64,000 nucleotides of DNA from Zhihengliuella salsuginis (GCF_014651715.1 NZ_BMXK01000010.1:102928-166927); one strand, 5' to 3'; counted from the stretch's first letter, positions 18,806 through 26,641 are shown. Notes: generated by a model from the sequence alone, not told the origin. Translations and numbers: made by a program.

Positions 18806-19909
18806 CTACCCCTCCGCGCGGTCGGCGATGGCACGGCGGGCGAGGGCGTCGGCCTCGGCGGCGGCGTTCTCCCCGCCCGCCTCCGAGCGTGCAGCCGCGA
18901 GCCCGGCCGCGTAGCCGGCGATGTAGGTCGTCAGGGGCGCCGCCGGACGCACGATGGCGTGGGCGGCCTCGCCGGCGAGGGAGAGGATGCGCTCGATGTC
19001 GACGGGCGCGTCCTCGAGCCCGTAGGCCGACGTCAATTCGCGGGCCCACGCGTCGAGCTCGGGGTGCTCGCCCCGGCCGGTGCCCGGTGTTTTCTCGGCT
19101 TCCATGTCGTCCTCCTGCGGTGCCTTCTTCTCGGGCGCGGCTGGCGCCGTGATCCCGGCGCGTGCGGCGTCGTCCCACGTGTCGACGTCGGCGAAGAGCT
19201 CGGCGGGGTCCGCCCCGGCGGGCTCCGCCGTTGTCAGGTGGGCCACACCGACTTTACCAAGCAGTGCCCTCATCGACGCATTCGCGAGCGTCCCCTCGCG
19301 ACGCAGTTCGCCGACGGCGCGGCGCAGGGCGGCGCGGTCCCAGAGCGACGCGAGCGGCTGGTCCCACCCGTCGACGTCGCGCGGCACCCATGCCTCCCGG
19401 CCCGGTTCTGCGTCGGCACCCGCCGCGGAGCCCTCCTCCGCGCGGCGGAGGACCGCGAGGATCCGCTCCGGCCGGGCGTAGTCGACCGCCAGGACGACGC
19501 AGAGCCCGGCGTCTTCCGGTGCCCATTCCCCCGCGCCGTCCAGGGCGTCGATCCCGGCGCCGACGGCCGCGGCGGGACCCGCGAACGCGGGTGTCTCGCG
19601 GGTGAGGAGGATCCTGACTCCGTGGACCGCGGCGAGCCGGTCCACCCGGTCGCGCAGGCCGGAAGGCCCGACGACGGCGATCACGTCGACTGCCCGGCCG
19701 GCCGCCGGCGCACCGCTCGTGGCGGCGGGCGGGGACGCACCGCTCGTGGCGGCGGGCGGGGACGCGAGGGCGGCGACGGCGCGGTCGAGGAGGCTGGCGC
19801 CGTCGTACGTCAGGGCCGCCTTGTCGGCGCCGCCGAGCCGCGAGCCGCGACCGCCGGCGAGGACGATCGCGGCCCTCAGGCCGCCTCGGTGCTCAGGAAT
19901 TCGTTCCAT
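18806..19909 (-). CDS. mobA: MobA-like molybdenum cofactor nucleotidyltransferase fused to DUF6457-like domain
   Basis: A 367-residue fusion. The N-terminal nucleotidyltransferase has LAGGRGSRLGGADKAAL (the GTP-binding and DKA signature) and an Asp in VLAVDYARPER where the family has LACDMP. It would attach GMP to molybdopterin. After an acidic linker (about residues 245-275) comes a helical tail (LDAWARELTSAYGLEDAPVD, then PAAPLTTYIAGYAAGLAA) that I recognise as a DUF6457-like domain. The ATG overlaps the end of the HNH gene by 34 bp. A 27-bp tandem duplication (19711-19764) adds nine residues in the transferase domain. Confidence 0.87.
   Translation of the reverse strand: MERIPEHRGGLRAAIVLAGGRGSRLGGADKAALTYDGASLLDRAVAALASPPAATSGASPPAATSGAPAAGRAVDVIAVVGPSGLRDRVDRLAAVHGVRILLTRETPAFAGPAAAVGAGIDALDGAGEWAPEDAGLCVVLAVDYARPERILAVLRRAEEGSAAGADAEPGREAWVPRDVDGWDQPLASLWDRAALRRAVGELRREGTLANASMRALLGKVGVAHLTTAEPAGADPAELFADVDTWDDAARAGITAPAAPEKKAPQEDDMEAEKTPGTGRGEHPELDAWARELTSAYGLEDAPVDIERILSLAGEAAHAIVRPAAPLTTYIAGYAAGLAAARSEAGGENAAAEADALARRAIADRAEG
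19711..19764. repeat. Perfect 27-bp tandem duplication inside mobA
   Basis: Bases 19711-19737 are repeated exactly at 19738-19764. The duplication is in frame and gives two copies of a nine-residue PPAATSGA-containing unit. Lack of divergence suggests a recent slippage event or expandable copy number. Confidence 0.9.
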
Positions 19910-20373
19910 GCTTCTGCCGGGCGCTCCAGTTCCGAGATGTAGCAGGCCGGCCCGTGCGGGGCGACGGGCTGGAATTTCAGCTTCCACCCTAGCTGCCGGA
20001 GGGTCCGGTTGCCCTTCTTCCCATTGCATGTCAGGCAGCACGCGACGAGGTTCTCCCAGGAGTCCGCGCCCCCGAGCGACCGGGGGTGGATGTGGTCGAC
20101 GGTCGACGCGTGGCGCCCGCAGTAGGCGCAGGTGTGGCCGTCGCGCCGCAGGACGCCCCGACGGGTGACATGGGCCGGGCTGCGGTAGGGGACTCGCACG
20201 TAGCGGTTGAGGAGGATGACGGAGGGCCGGGAGACGACGTCGCTGGGTCCGACGACGGGGTCGGGGTCCTCGGCGAGGATGCTGGCCTTCCCCGTCAGGA
20301 CGAGGAGCAGCGCGCGGCGGAATGTCACCACCGCTAGGGGCTCGTATCCAGCATTCAGTACTAGGGTTCGCAT
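19876..20373 (-). CDS. HNH endonuclease family protein
   Basis: A 165-residue HNH protein. The nuclease core is complete: CAYCGRHASTVDHIHPRS, then SWENLVACCLTCNGKKGNRT, with two Cys pairs for zinc and the catalytic His in DHIHP. The N-terminus (MRTLVLNAGYEPLAVVTFRRA) is typical of a stand-alone HNH protein conserved across Actinobacteria, of unknown role. GAGG precedes the ATG. No methylase or other defence gene is adjacent. It overlaps mobA by 34 bp, so it heads the transcript that carries the molybdenum genes. Confidence 0.88.
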   Translation of the reverse strand: MRTLVLNAGYEPLAVVTFRRALLLVLTGKASILAEDPDPVVGPSDVVSRPSVILLNRYVRVPYRSPAHVTRRGVLRRDGHTCAYCGRHASTVDHIHPRSLGGADSWENLVACCLTCNGKKGNRTLRQLGWKLKFQPVAPHGPACYISELERPAEAWNEFLSTEAA

Positions 20374-20708
20374 ACGCGTTCCTCACGGTCCTGCTCGCCG
20401 CGGGCGTCGATGGTGCTTCCCCCACGGCGTACGACGTGGCTCTTCCGTCATCCAGCCTAACGGTGCCGCCGCGCCGGTGATGTGTCCTGCACCACGCGCC
20501 GGGGCGTGTCGTACGCGAATTCGGCGGGCCGTCACCCCCGGTGCGCCTCGCCGTCATCTGGCGGTTCGCCGCCGTTCAGCCACGACTTCCCCGGGTCCCG
20601 ACCCCTCGTTAAACGCCGCTGGCCCGTCCGCGGGTTGCGCGGACGGGCCAGTGGAGAGAGGTTGCGGCAGATGACTGCCGCGTACCGGCGCGGGGCCGGT
20701 CGCCGGTG
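20374..20708. other. Gene-free interval between HNH and NlpC/P60 genes
   Basis: This 335-bp stretch should hold the HNH promoter and the downstream terminator of the NlpC/P60 gene. Apart from the hairpin at 20619-20651 I see no gene, tRNA or convincing repeat. Confidence 0.6.
20619..20651 (-). terminator. Terminator after NlpC/P60 gene
   Basis: Perfect 14-bp GC-rich stem (20619-20632 with 20638-20651) and a five-base loop, about 60 bp past the stop codon. A short T-run (GCGTTTAAC) follows on the minus strand. Confidence 0.75.
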
Positions 20709-21548
20709 TTAGCCGGCCAGCGTGTAGTAGCCGTAGAGCGGGCCGTAGACGCTGTCGGCCGGGCGGATGACGGTGCCGACCGAGGGGTTCTGGGCGCCGA
20801 TGATCTGGCCGTTGCCGATGTAGATGCCGACGTGGCCTCCGCCGTTCTGGAAGACGAGGTCGCCCAGCTTCGGCGAGGACGTGCGGACGAACTGGCTGGA
20901 GGCCAGGATGTTGGAGGTGCCGCGGGCGACGGAGATGCCGTGCTGCGCGTAGATCCACTGGACGAAGCCGGAGCAGTCCCAGCCGGACGGCGAGCTTCCG
21001 CCCCAGACGTAGGGGGTGCCCTGGTACTGGGCGGCCATGGCTGCGATCGCGGCACCGGTGCCGCTGGCGGCGGCCTCGACGACCGGCTCGGGCTCCGGTG
21101 CGGCCTCGGCGGCCGGCGCTGCGGCGGCGCTCGCGCCCTCGTTCACGTTCTCGCGGGTCGTGGCGGCGTACTGCGCCTCGTCCTCGACTTCCTCGACCTC
21201 TTCGGCGACGGCCACGACGACCGGCTCGGGCTCGGGGGCCGGGGCCGCCTCGATGACAACGCGCTCGACCTCGAAGTCTTCGACGGCCTTCGCGGAGACG
21301 GTCACTGCGGAGACTGCGGTGCGCTCGACCGGGAGGGTCTCGACCGGGGCGCTGGCGGCCTCGCGGGCCACCGGGTTGGCCTGTGCCGGGACGCCCATGG
21401 TGAGGACGAGGCCGGATGCTGCGGCGATGACGGCGGCCTGGCGGCCGACGGAGCCGGCGTTGGACGCTACGGCTTTGGAAACACCCTCGAGCGGGTTGCT
21501 GCGTACTGGAGCCGCGCGGTGGCGACCGAGTGCATGGCGCTTGGACAA
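20709..21548 (-). CDS. NlpC/P60 cell-wall endopeptidase, secreted
   Basis: A 279-residue secreted peptidoglycan hydrolase. The basic N-terminus and hydrophobic stretch (QAAVIAAASGLVLTM, then GVPAQA and a probable cleavage) form a signal peptide. A long Ala/Glu/Pro/Val-rich linker leads to the C-terminal NlpC/P60 domain with catalytic Cys in SGWDCSGFVQWIY and His in GGGHVGIYIGNG. I chose a TTG start at 21548, with AGAGG seven bases upstream. The longer reading from 21773 would translate the riboswitch. A ydaO-type c-di-AMP riboswitch fills the leader, as it does for the M23 gene next door. Confidence 0.92.
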   Translation of the reverse strand: MSKRHALGRHRAAPVRSNPLEGVSKAVASNAGSVGRQAAVIAAASGLVLTMGVPAQANPVAREAASAPVETLPVERTAVSAVTVSAKAVEDFEVERVVIEAAPAPEPEPVVVAVAEEVEEVEDEAQYAATTRENVNEGASAAAAPAAEAAPEPEPVVEAAASGTGAAIAAMAAQYQGTPYVWGGSSPSGWDCSGFVQWIYAQHGISVARGTSNILASSQFVRTSSPKLGDLVFQNGGGHVGIYIGNGQIIGAQNPSVGTVIRPADSVYGPLYGYYTLAG

Positions 21549-21564
21549 AGTTATACCTCTCCCT

Positions 21565-21715
21565 ATGTCTACGAGGTGAGCTGTCGGGTTCGAGTGGGAG
21601 TCACCCGGCGGCCGGAACAGGTTCTGTTCCGATCGCTTAACCCCAAGGGCCGTGGCCCTCAAGATCTCTTGGATCCTGTGTTTGGTTCCCCCGCCACTGC
21701 CAAGCGTGTTTGTAA
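21565..21715 (-). promoter_or_regulatory. ydaO/yuaA-type c-di-AMP riboswitch (NlpC/P60 leader)
   Basis: On the minus strand the leader contains the conserved blocks of this class in order: GGGGGAACCA, a GGGGTTAA block, then GAACCCGACAGCTCACCTCG shortly before the ribosome-binding site. Boundaries are approximate. In Actinobacteria this class commonly precedes wall-hydrolase genes and turns them off when c-di-AMP is high. Confidence 0.9.
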
Positions 21716-21766
21716 CGAACGGGCCTCGGTCGGCGGCAGTGTTGAACACTCCGTCCGAGGGTGCTG

Positions 21767-21795
21767 AGCCCATACGGGGCCCGGCACGATGTCAA
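21767..21795 (-). promoter_or_regulatory. Candidate promoter of NlpC/P60 riboswitch transcript
   Basis: A consensus -35 TTGACA (21790-21795) is followed after 17 bases by TGGGCT (21767-21772) on the minus strand, about 50 bp upstream of the riboswitch. The -10 is weak. Confidence 0.4.
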
Positions 21796-21868
21796 CGGTA
21801 TACGAATCCGGACCGAATGTCACGTTAAGGTCACGGAACGATATTTTTCCGGTCTCGCCGGATTGAAA

Positions 21869-22828
21869 CTACAACCAACCAGCCGGATCGACGGCGGTGC
21901 CGTCGACGAGGACCTCGAAGTGCAGGTGGCAACCGGTAGAGTTGCCGGTCGTCCCGGCCAGGGAGACGACGTCGCCGCGCTCGACGGTCTGGCCGACTGA
22001 CACCTTCAACGACGTGTTGTGGTTGTAGGTCGTCTCGAGGCCGTTGCCGTGGTCGACGCGGACGCGGTTGCCGGAGTGGCCCGCGTAGCCTGCCTGGACG
22101 ACGGTTCCGGCCGCGGCAGCCTTGACCGGCGTACCGCAGGCGATGCCGTAGTCCTGGCCGATGTGGCTGACCATGCCGGCTCCACCCCACGGGTTCGCCC
22201 GGTAGCCGAAGCGGGAGGTGATGCGGACCGTGTCGAGCGGCTGCGCGAGCACACCCGCGGTCTCGACCTTCGTGACGTCGCCGCTGGCGGCCGTCATCAC
22301 CTGGTCCAGGTGGTCCTCCTCGGTGAAGGAGCTCTTCACGGAGGCGAGTTCGATATCGAAGTCGTCGGACTCGGCCACGACGACGTCCTCCACGGTCGCC
22401 TGGACCTCCGCCTTGGCGCGTGCCTCCTGGCCGGGATCGCCCACCTGCGGCCACGCGGCCGTCAGTGCGAGGCCGGAAACGGCCGCGGCGGCGGCGATCT
22501 TGTGGCTGGCGGCGACGCGCATCCGGCTCGGCGACGGCGCCTGACGACGCTCTTCCAAGTCGACCACGGGGGCCGCTGCTTCCGGCTCGGCCTCGGCGGC
22601 CCTGGCTGCCAGCTCGTCCAGCTGGGAGGCCTCGACTCCGGTGTAGCGCAGGCCGCTCTTGTAGCGGTGCCCGACATAGGCGGGATCCGCCGGCGCGACT
22701 CGCTCCTGCTCTCCCGTGTCTGCTTGCAGACGGCGGCGTTCGGCGCCGCGCGGACGACGGAGGGGCGCCTCGGCGCCCGCATCGTCGTCCCGGGCCGCAT
22801 CGCGGCCGTGGGACATGTTCTCAGTCAA
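21869..22828 (-). CDS. M23-family metalloendopeptidase, membrane-anchored or secreted
   Basis: A 319-residue protein. A charged, disordered N-terminal 100 residues precede a hydrophobic segment (IAAAAAVSGLALTAAWP, about 108-125), so it is exported with a long cytoplasmic head or an unusual signal. The C-terminal LytM/M23 domain is complete: SHIGQDYGIACGTPV (zinc His and Asp), VRVDHGNGLETTYNH, and TGCHLHFEV. It would cut peptidoglycan cross-bridges. TTG start at 22828 with AGAGG seven bases upstream, the same start arrangement as the neighbouring NlpC/P60 gene. A second ydaO riboswitch lies upstream. Confidence 0.92.
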   Translation of the reverse strand: MTENMSHGRDAARDDDAGAEAPLRRPRGAERRRLQADTGEQERVAPADPAYVGHRYKSGLRYTGVEASQLDELAARAAEAEPEAAAPVVDLEERRQAPSPSRMRVAASHKIAAAAAVSGLALTAAWPQVGDPGQEARAKAEVQATVEDVVVAESDDFDIELASVKSSFTEEDHLDQVMTAASGDVTKVETAGVLAQPLDTVRITSRFGYRANPWGGAGMVSHIGQDYGIACGTPVKAAAAGTVVQAGYAGHSGNRVRVDHGNGLETTYNHNTSLKVSVGQTVERGDVVSLAGTTGNSTGCHLHFEVLVDGTAVDPAGWL

Positions 22829-22844
22829 TCGATTACCTCTCGGA

Positions 22845-23005
22845 TGCCTGCGAAGTTAGCTGTCGGATTCGGGTGTGAGATGCACCCGGCCGCCACTCCC
22901 CCAACTTGGAGATTGACTGACTTCACCCCTGGGTCGCGCGGCACAGGTCCGACCCGTGCGCTTCGCTCCCGCGATAGATGGTTCCCCCGCCTCTGCCGGA
23001 AAGTG
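22845..23005 (-). promoter_or_regulatory. ydaO/yuaA-type c-di-AMP riboswitch (M23 leader)
   Basis: Minus-strand blocks in order: GGGGGAACCA, CAGGGGTGAAGTC, and GAATCCGACAGCTAACTTCG, all hallmarks of the class. It ends about 17 bases before the TTG start. It is the second copy in 1.5 kb and differs in the variable arms, so it is not a recent duplication of the first. Confidence 0.92.
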
Positions 23006-23081
23006 TTCGGTTCACGGATCCCGACGGCAGAGCTCGGCGAACTCGGAATCCGATGGCTAGGACTAGTCCCAGCTGTTACCA

Positions 23082-23110
23082 ACAGTAACGGAGACGCTAC
23101 AAAGTTACAA
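23082..23110 (-). promoter_or_regulatory. Candidate promoter of M23 riboswitch transcript
   Basis: TTGTAA (23105-23110), 17 bases, then TACTGT (23082-23087) on the minus strand, about 75 bp upstream of the riboswitch core. The -10 lies inside a GTTAC-N5-GTAAC inverted repeat. Confidence 0.55.
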
Positions 23111-23145
23111 TTCCGTTATCGTTTTCCCCGTCACGGCCGATTCCG

Positions 23146-23841
23146 TTATTCGCCGGCCTCCACGAAGACGTGGGCGCTGACCTCGGCGGGCAGCTCGAGC
23201 GCCCCCTCGACCCCCTCGACGCGGACGACGACGTACTCGCCGGCGCGCTCCAGCGTGACCGTGGCGCCCGGGCGGATCCCGCCTTCGTTGAGCTGCCCCA
23301 GCAGCACCGGGTCGACCTGGATGGTCTCGGCCAGACGCAGGACCTTCACGGGCCCGGCCTCGCCGCCGGTCAACGCGTCGTCGAGGTTCTGGACCCCGCG
23401 GCCGAAGTCGGCGCCGACGGGACCGCCCAGGGCATCCAGGCCGGGGATCGGGTTCCCGTACGGCGACTCGGACGGCTGGCCCAGCAGGTCGAAGAGCCTC
23501 CGCTCGACGCGTTCGCTCATGACGTGCTCCCAGCGGCACGCCTCGTCGTGCACGTACTCCCAGTCGAGCCCGATCACGTCGGCGAGCAACCGCTCGGCCA
23601 GGCGGTGCTTGCGCATGACCTCGGTCGCCAGCTGGCGGCCGGCGCCGGTCAGTTCGAGATGACGGTCTTTCGAGACCACGAGGAGGCCGTCGCGCTCCAT
23701 GCGCGCGACCGTCTGCGACACGGTCGGGCCCGAATGCCCCAACCGCTCCGCGATGCGCGCCCGCAGGGGCGTGATCCGCTCCTCCTCGAGTTCCAGAATG
23801 GTCCTCAAGTACATCTCTGTTGTATCGATCAGGTCAGTCAC
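23146..23841 (-). CDS. DtxR/IdeR-family metal-dependent regulator
   Basis: A 231-residue regulator. The N-terminal winged helix (MTDLIDTTEMYLRTILELEE, then GHSGPTVSQTVARMERDGL) is followed by the metal-binding dimer domain (DEACRWEHVMSERVERRLFDLLG) and a C-terminal SH3-like domain (PGATVTLERAGEYVVVRVEG). The metal-binding stretch CRWEHVMS matches IdeR/DtxR, which repress iron genes when loaded with Fe(II); an MntR-like manganese role is possible. The GTG start at 23841 has GGGAG eight bases upstream; a longer reading is unlikely. It is divergent from serC. Confidence 0.9.
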   Translation of the reverse strand: MTDLIDTTEMYLRTILELEEERITPLRARIAERLGHSGPTVSQTVARMERDGLLVVSKDRHLELTGAGRQLATEVMRKHRLAERLLADVIGLDWEYVHDEACRWEHVMSERVERRLFDLLGQPSESPYGNPIPGLDALGGPVGADFGRGVQNLDDALTGGEAGPVKVLRLAETIQVDPVLLGQLNEGGIRPGATVTLERAGEYVVVRVEGVEGALELPAEVSAHVFVEAGE

Positions 23842-24047
23842 GCAGGTGGCTCCCAGAGGGCATTCGAAGGGTGTATTGGAACTGGTTCTTACTCTACCCC
23901 GCGTTAACAATCCTTCCCGGGTTCAGGTTTGGACCTCGCGCTGGGTGAACATGGAAGCAGCGCGTGCGCGGCACCTGTGCCACGCGCGCATGACAAGAGC
24001 CGGCCGCGACCGGCCTCGAACGGCGATCACCTACCGCAGGAGCCAAC

Positions 24048-25169
24048 GTGAGCGAACACCTGACCATCCCCGAGAACCTGTTGCCGGCCGACGGGCGGTT
24101 CGGGGCCGGCCCGTCCAAGGTCCGCCGCGGCCAACTGGACGCGCTGCTCGCCGCCGGGACCTCCATCCTGGGCACCTCCCACCGCCAGGCCCCGGTGAAG
24201 AACCTGGTGAAATCCGTGCAGGAGGGCCTGCTCGACCTCTTCAAGGCTCCCGAGGGCTACCAGGTGGTCATGGGTGTCGGCGGTTCGACCGCTTTCTGGG
24301 ACACCGCATCGTTCGGCCTGGTGGAGAACAAGGCCCAGCACCTGTCCTTCGGCGAGTTCGGTTCGAAGTTCGCCAAGGCCACCAACACCGCCCCGTTCCT
24401 CGCCGACTCGTCGATCATCACGGCCGAGCCGGGCACCCGACCCGACCCGGTCGCCGAGGAAGGCGTCGACGTCTACGCGTGGCCGCAGAACGAGACCTCG
24501 ACGGGCGTTGCCGCTCCGGTGAAGCGCGTCGCCGGGGCCGATGAGGGTTCGCTCGTCGTCGTCGACGCCACCAGCGCCGCCGGCGGCCTGGACGTCGATG
24601 TCTCGGAGACGGACGTCTACTACTTCGCCCCGCAGAAGAACTTCGCGTCCGACGGCGGCCTCTGGCTGGCACTGTTCTCCCCGGCCGCGCTCGAGCGCGC
24701 CGAGCGGGTCGCGTCGACCGGCCGCTGGGTCCCGGATTTCCTGAACCTGAAGACGGCGATCGACAACTCTGCCAAGAACCAGACGTACAACACCCCGAGT
24801 CTGTCGACCCTCGTCACCCTGGACGACCAGGTCAAGTGGATGCTCTCCAACGGCGGTCTGGACTGGGCGACGGCCCGCACCGCGGATTCTGCCTCGCGCA
24901 TCTACGGGTGGGCCGAGGCGTCGTCGGTTGCGACCCCGTACGTGGTCAACGCCCAGGACCGCTCGAACGTCATCGCCACGATCGACTTCGACGAGTCGGT
25001 CGACGCCGCCGCGATCTCCAAGGCCCTGCGCGCCAACGGCGTCGTGGACACCGAGCCGTACCGGAAGCTGGGCCGCAACCAGCTGCGCGTGGCGACGTTC
25101 GTCGCGATCGAGCCGGACGACGTCACGGCCCTGACGAACTGCATCGACTACGTCCTCGAGAACCTCTAG
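24048..25169 (+). CDS. serC: Phosphoserine aminotransferase
   Basis: A 373-residue PLP-dependent aminotransferase that makes O-phosphoserine from 3-phosphohydroxypyruvate and glutamate. The length and SKVRRGQLDALLA start match the actinobacterial SerC subtype. The PLP lysine is K197 in FAPQKNFASDGG, preceded by VVVDATSAAGGLD with the pyridine-binding Asp. GTG start with AGGAG five bases upstream. Monocistronic, ending at a strong terminator. Confidence 0.95.
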   Translation: MSEHLTIPENLLPADGRFGAGPSKVRRGQLDALLAAGTSILGTSHRQAPVKNLVKSVQEGLLDLFKAPEGYQVVMGVGGSTAFWDTASFGLVENKAQHLSFGEFGSKFAKATNTAPFLADSSIITAEPGTRPDPVAEEGVDVYAWPQNETSTGVAAPVKRVAGADEGSLVVVDATSAAGGLDVDVSETDVYYFAPQKNFASDGGLWLALFSPAALERAERVASTGRWVPDFLNLKTAIDNSAKNQTYNTPSLSTLVTLDDQVKWMLSNGGLDWATARTADSASRIYGWAEASSVATPYVVNAQDRSNVIATIDFDESVDAAAISKALRANGVVDTEPYRKLGRNQLRVATFVAIEPDDVTALTNCIDYVLENL

Positions 25170-25185
25170 GGGTCCCGCAACGGCG

Positions 25186-25224
25186 GAACGCCCGGGTCGC
25201 ACCTGAGGTGCGGCCCGGGCGTTC
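25186..25224. terminator. Bidirectional hairpin between serC and DUF3027 gene
   Basis: Near-perfect 18-bp stem (25186-25203 with 25206-25224, one mismatch region) and a tiny loop between convergent genes. Confidence 0.7.
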
Positions 25225-25252
25225 TGGTGTGAAGCTGTTCCCCTGCCGCGTC

Positions 25253-25834
25253 CTACGACGCCGAGCGGGGCCGGCGGCGCGGACGACGGCGGCGGCGGGG
25301 CCGGGTCTGGCCGTCCCCCTCCGACTCCTCGTCCCCGTCTACGGCCCCGGCGGGCGCGGCGTCGTCCTGTGCGTCCTGTTCGGGCGTCTGCTCGTCTCCG
25401 GCGGCGTCCGCTTCCTGGCCGTCGTCGCCGACGGCCGGGGCTTCGGAGCTGCCGGTCGCTTCGGCTGCGGGTTCCTGCGCGGCCGCGGCCTCGGCCTCGT
25501 CGCGTGCCTTCTGCTCGGCCAGTTCCTCCGGCGCGACGCGTTCGGCCCACGGCACCCAGGCCGGCGCCAGGAGCGCGCGCTCGCCCGGGACCAGTCCCGA
25601 GTCGCACACGGTGGCGCTCTTGACGCGGGGGCCGCGGGCCAGCGTGACGTACCAGTGCCAGCCCGCATAGCCGCGGACCCTGGCCTCGAACCGGTGGAGG
25701 ACGAGCCGGTCCCCCTCCGCGCTGACGCCCAGATGCGCGCCGACCTGCGCCTCGGGCACGAGCGGCACGAGCGCTCCGCGTGCGGCGGCCACGTCCGCGG
25801 CCAGCACTGCGTCCAGTTTCGGGGTACGCGTCAT
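25253..25834 (-). CDS. DUF3027 protein
   Basis: A 193-residue actinobacterial protein. The family core lies in residues 1-105 (GYAGWHWYVTLARGPRVKSA, LVPGERALLAPAWVPWAERV). The remaining 90 residues are low-complexity: an acidic Ala/Glu/Asp stretch and an Arg-rich tail (RPRRRRRPRRRPRSAS) that could bind nucleic acid. It starts three bases after the cold-shock gene stop, so the two are cotranscribed. Function is unknown. The pairing with a cold-shock protein and the basic tail hint at an RNA-related role, which is inference. Confidence 0.82.
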   Translation of the reverse strand: MTRTPKLDAVLAADVAAARGALVPLVPEAQVGAHLGVSAEGDRLVLHRFEARVRGYAGWHWYVTLARGPRVKSATVCDSGLVPGERALLAPAWVPWAERVAPEELAEQKARDEAEAAAAQEPAAEATGSSEAPAVGDDGQEADAAGDEQTPEQDAQDDAAPAGAVDGDEESEGDGQTRPRRRRRPRRRPRSAS

Positions 25835-25837
25835 GGC

Positions 25838-26221
25838 CTAGGCGTCCAGGTCGTCTGCGACGGCGCGGAGCACGGTCGCGATCTTGGCGCTCTGGCGCTT
25901 CTCGGGGTAGCGGCCGTTGCGCAGGCCGTCGGAGATCCCGTCGAGGAGCCGGATCAGGTCCTCGACGATGACGGCCTGCTGCTCGGCCGGCTTGCGCTTG
26001 GCGCGCGCCACGGACGGCGCCTTGTCCAGGATCCTGACGGACAGCGCCTGGGCTCCCTTGCGGCCCTCGGCGATGCCGAATTCCATCCGGGTCCCGGCGC
26101 GCACTTCTTTGACACCGGAGGGCAGTGCCGACGCGGGAAGGTACACTTCCTGGCCGTCCTCCGCGACGAGGAATCCGAATCCCTTCGTCGGTTCGTACCA
26201 CTTGACTTTGCCTACAGGCAC
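25838..26221 (-). CDS. Cold-shock domain protein with C-terminal extension
   Basis: A 127-residue protein. The cold-shock domain fills residues 1-65 (GKVKWYEPTKGFGFLVAEDG, which holds RNP1 KGFGFL). RNP2 is altered to EVYLPASAL where classical CspA has VFVHFS, so the aromatic RNA-binding face is partly missing. A helical C-terminal half (VIVEDLIRLLDGISDGLRNG) follows; classical Csp proteins stop near 67 residues. GTG start with GAGG nine bases upstream. First gene of a two-gene unit with DUF3027. Confidence 0.88.
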   Translation of the reverse strand: MPVGKVKWYEPTKGFGFLVAEDGQEVYLPASALPSGVKEVRAGTRMEFGIAEGRKGAQALSVRILDKAPSVARAKRKPAEQQAVIVEDLIRLLDGISDGLRNGRYPEKRQSAKIATVLRAVADDLDA

Positions 26222-26401
26222 TTCTTCTTACCTCGTTCTCGCATTCGGCGGTGCACCGGGTCGAAAGGTGCCCCGCACCGGATTCCCAGCGGCGCCGGCG
26301 CGGTCGATCGCGCTCAGGGCGTCCCGAGCTGGGGAAGTCTGTCTCTCTAGAGTACGTCAAGAACACAAGTTTCAGGACTTTGCCCCCGGAACCCCGCTGT
26401 G

Positions 26402-26413
26402 TACCTTTAAGCG
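26402..26413 (+). promoter_or_regulatory. -10 element of leaderless promoter
   Basis: TACCTT (26402-26407), six bases, then GTG at 26414. No ribosome-binding site is present. Confidence 0.4.
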
Positions 26414-26641
26414 GTGAAGAAGCGCGACGAATCCCCGACCGCCTCCCGGTGGGTCCTGACGATGGCGGCCGCCGCGGCGATCGTCTCCCTGCTCTGCCTG
26501 GCAGCCATCCTGGTGTCCTATGCGGCCAGCGGACCCGCCTGGGCGGCCCTCTACTGGATCGGGCTGTACGGCCTGCCGCTCGCATTCGGCCTGATGGTGC
26601 TGGGCCTGATCCTCAACCTGCGGGCCCGCCGCCGGTCCTGA
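26414..26641 (+). CDS. Small two-helix membrane protein
   Basis: A 75-residue protein with two hydrophobic helices (about 13-36 and 44-67), a basic N-terminus (MKKRDESPTASRW) and a basic tail (LRARRRS), so both ends are probably cytoplasmic. No family is recognised. It is divergent from the cold-shock/DUF3027 pair, and its GTG start is at leaderless distance from TACCTT. Codon use matches the neighbours, supporting a real gene. Confidence 0.7.
   Translation: MKKRDESPTASRWVLTMAAAAAIVSLLCLAAILVSYAASGPAWAALYWIGLYGLPLAFGLMVLGLILNLRARRRS

Noticed and set aside
19876..20373. HNH protein as part of a restriction or defence island
   Set aside because: It is a stand-alone conserved actinobacterial HNH type with no methylase, phage or mobility genes nearby.
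20709..21773. 354-residue version of the NlpC/P60 protein
   Set aside because: The extra 75 residues are a translation of the c-di-AMP riboswitch; the TTG at 21548 has a proper ribosome-binding site and gives a normal signal peptide.
24027..26585. 852-residue minus-strand open frame across serC, DUF3027 and Csp
   Set aside because: Low-complexity Arg/Gly-rich translation, antisense to serC and out of frame with the real minus-strand genes.
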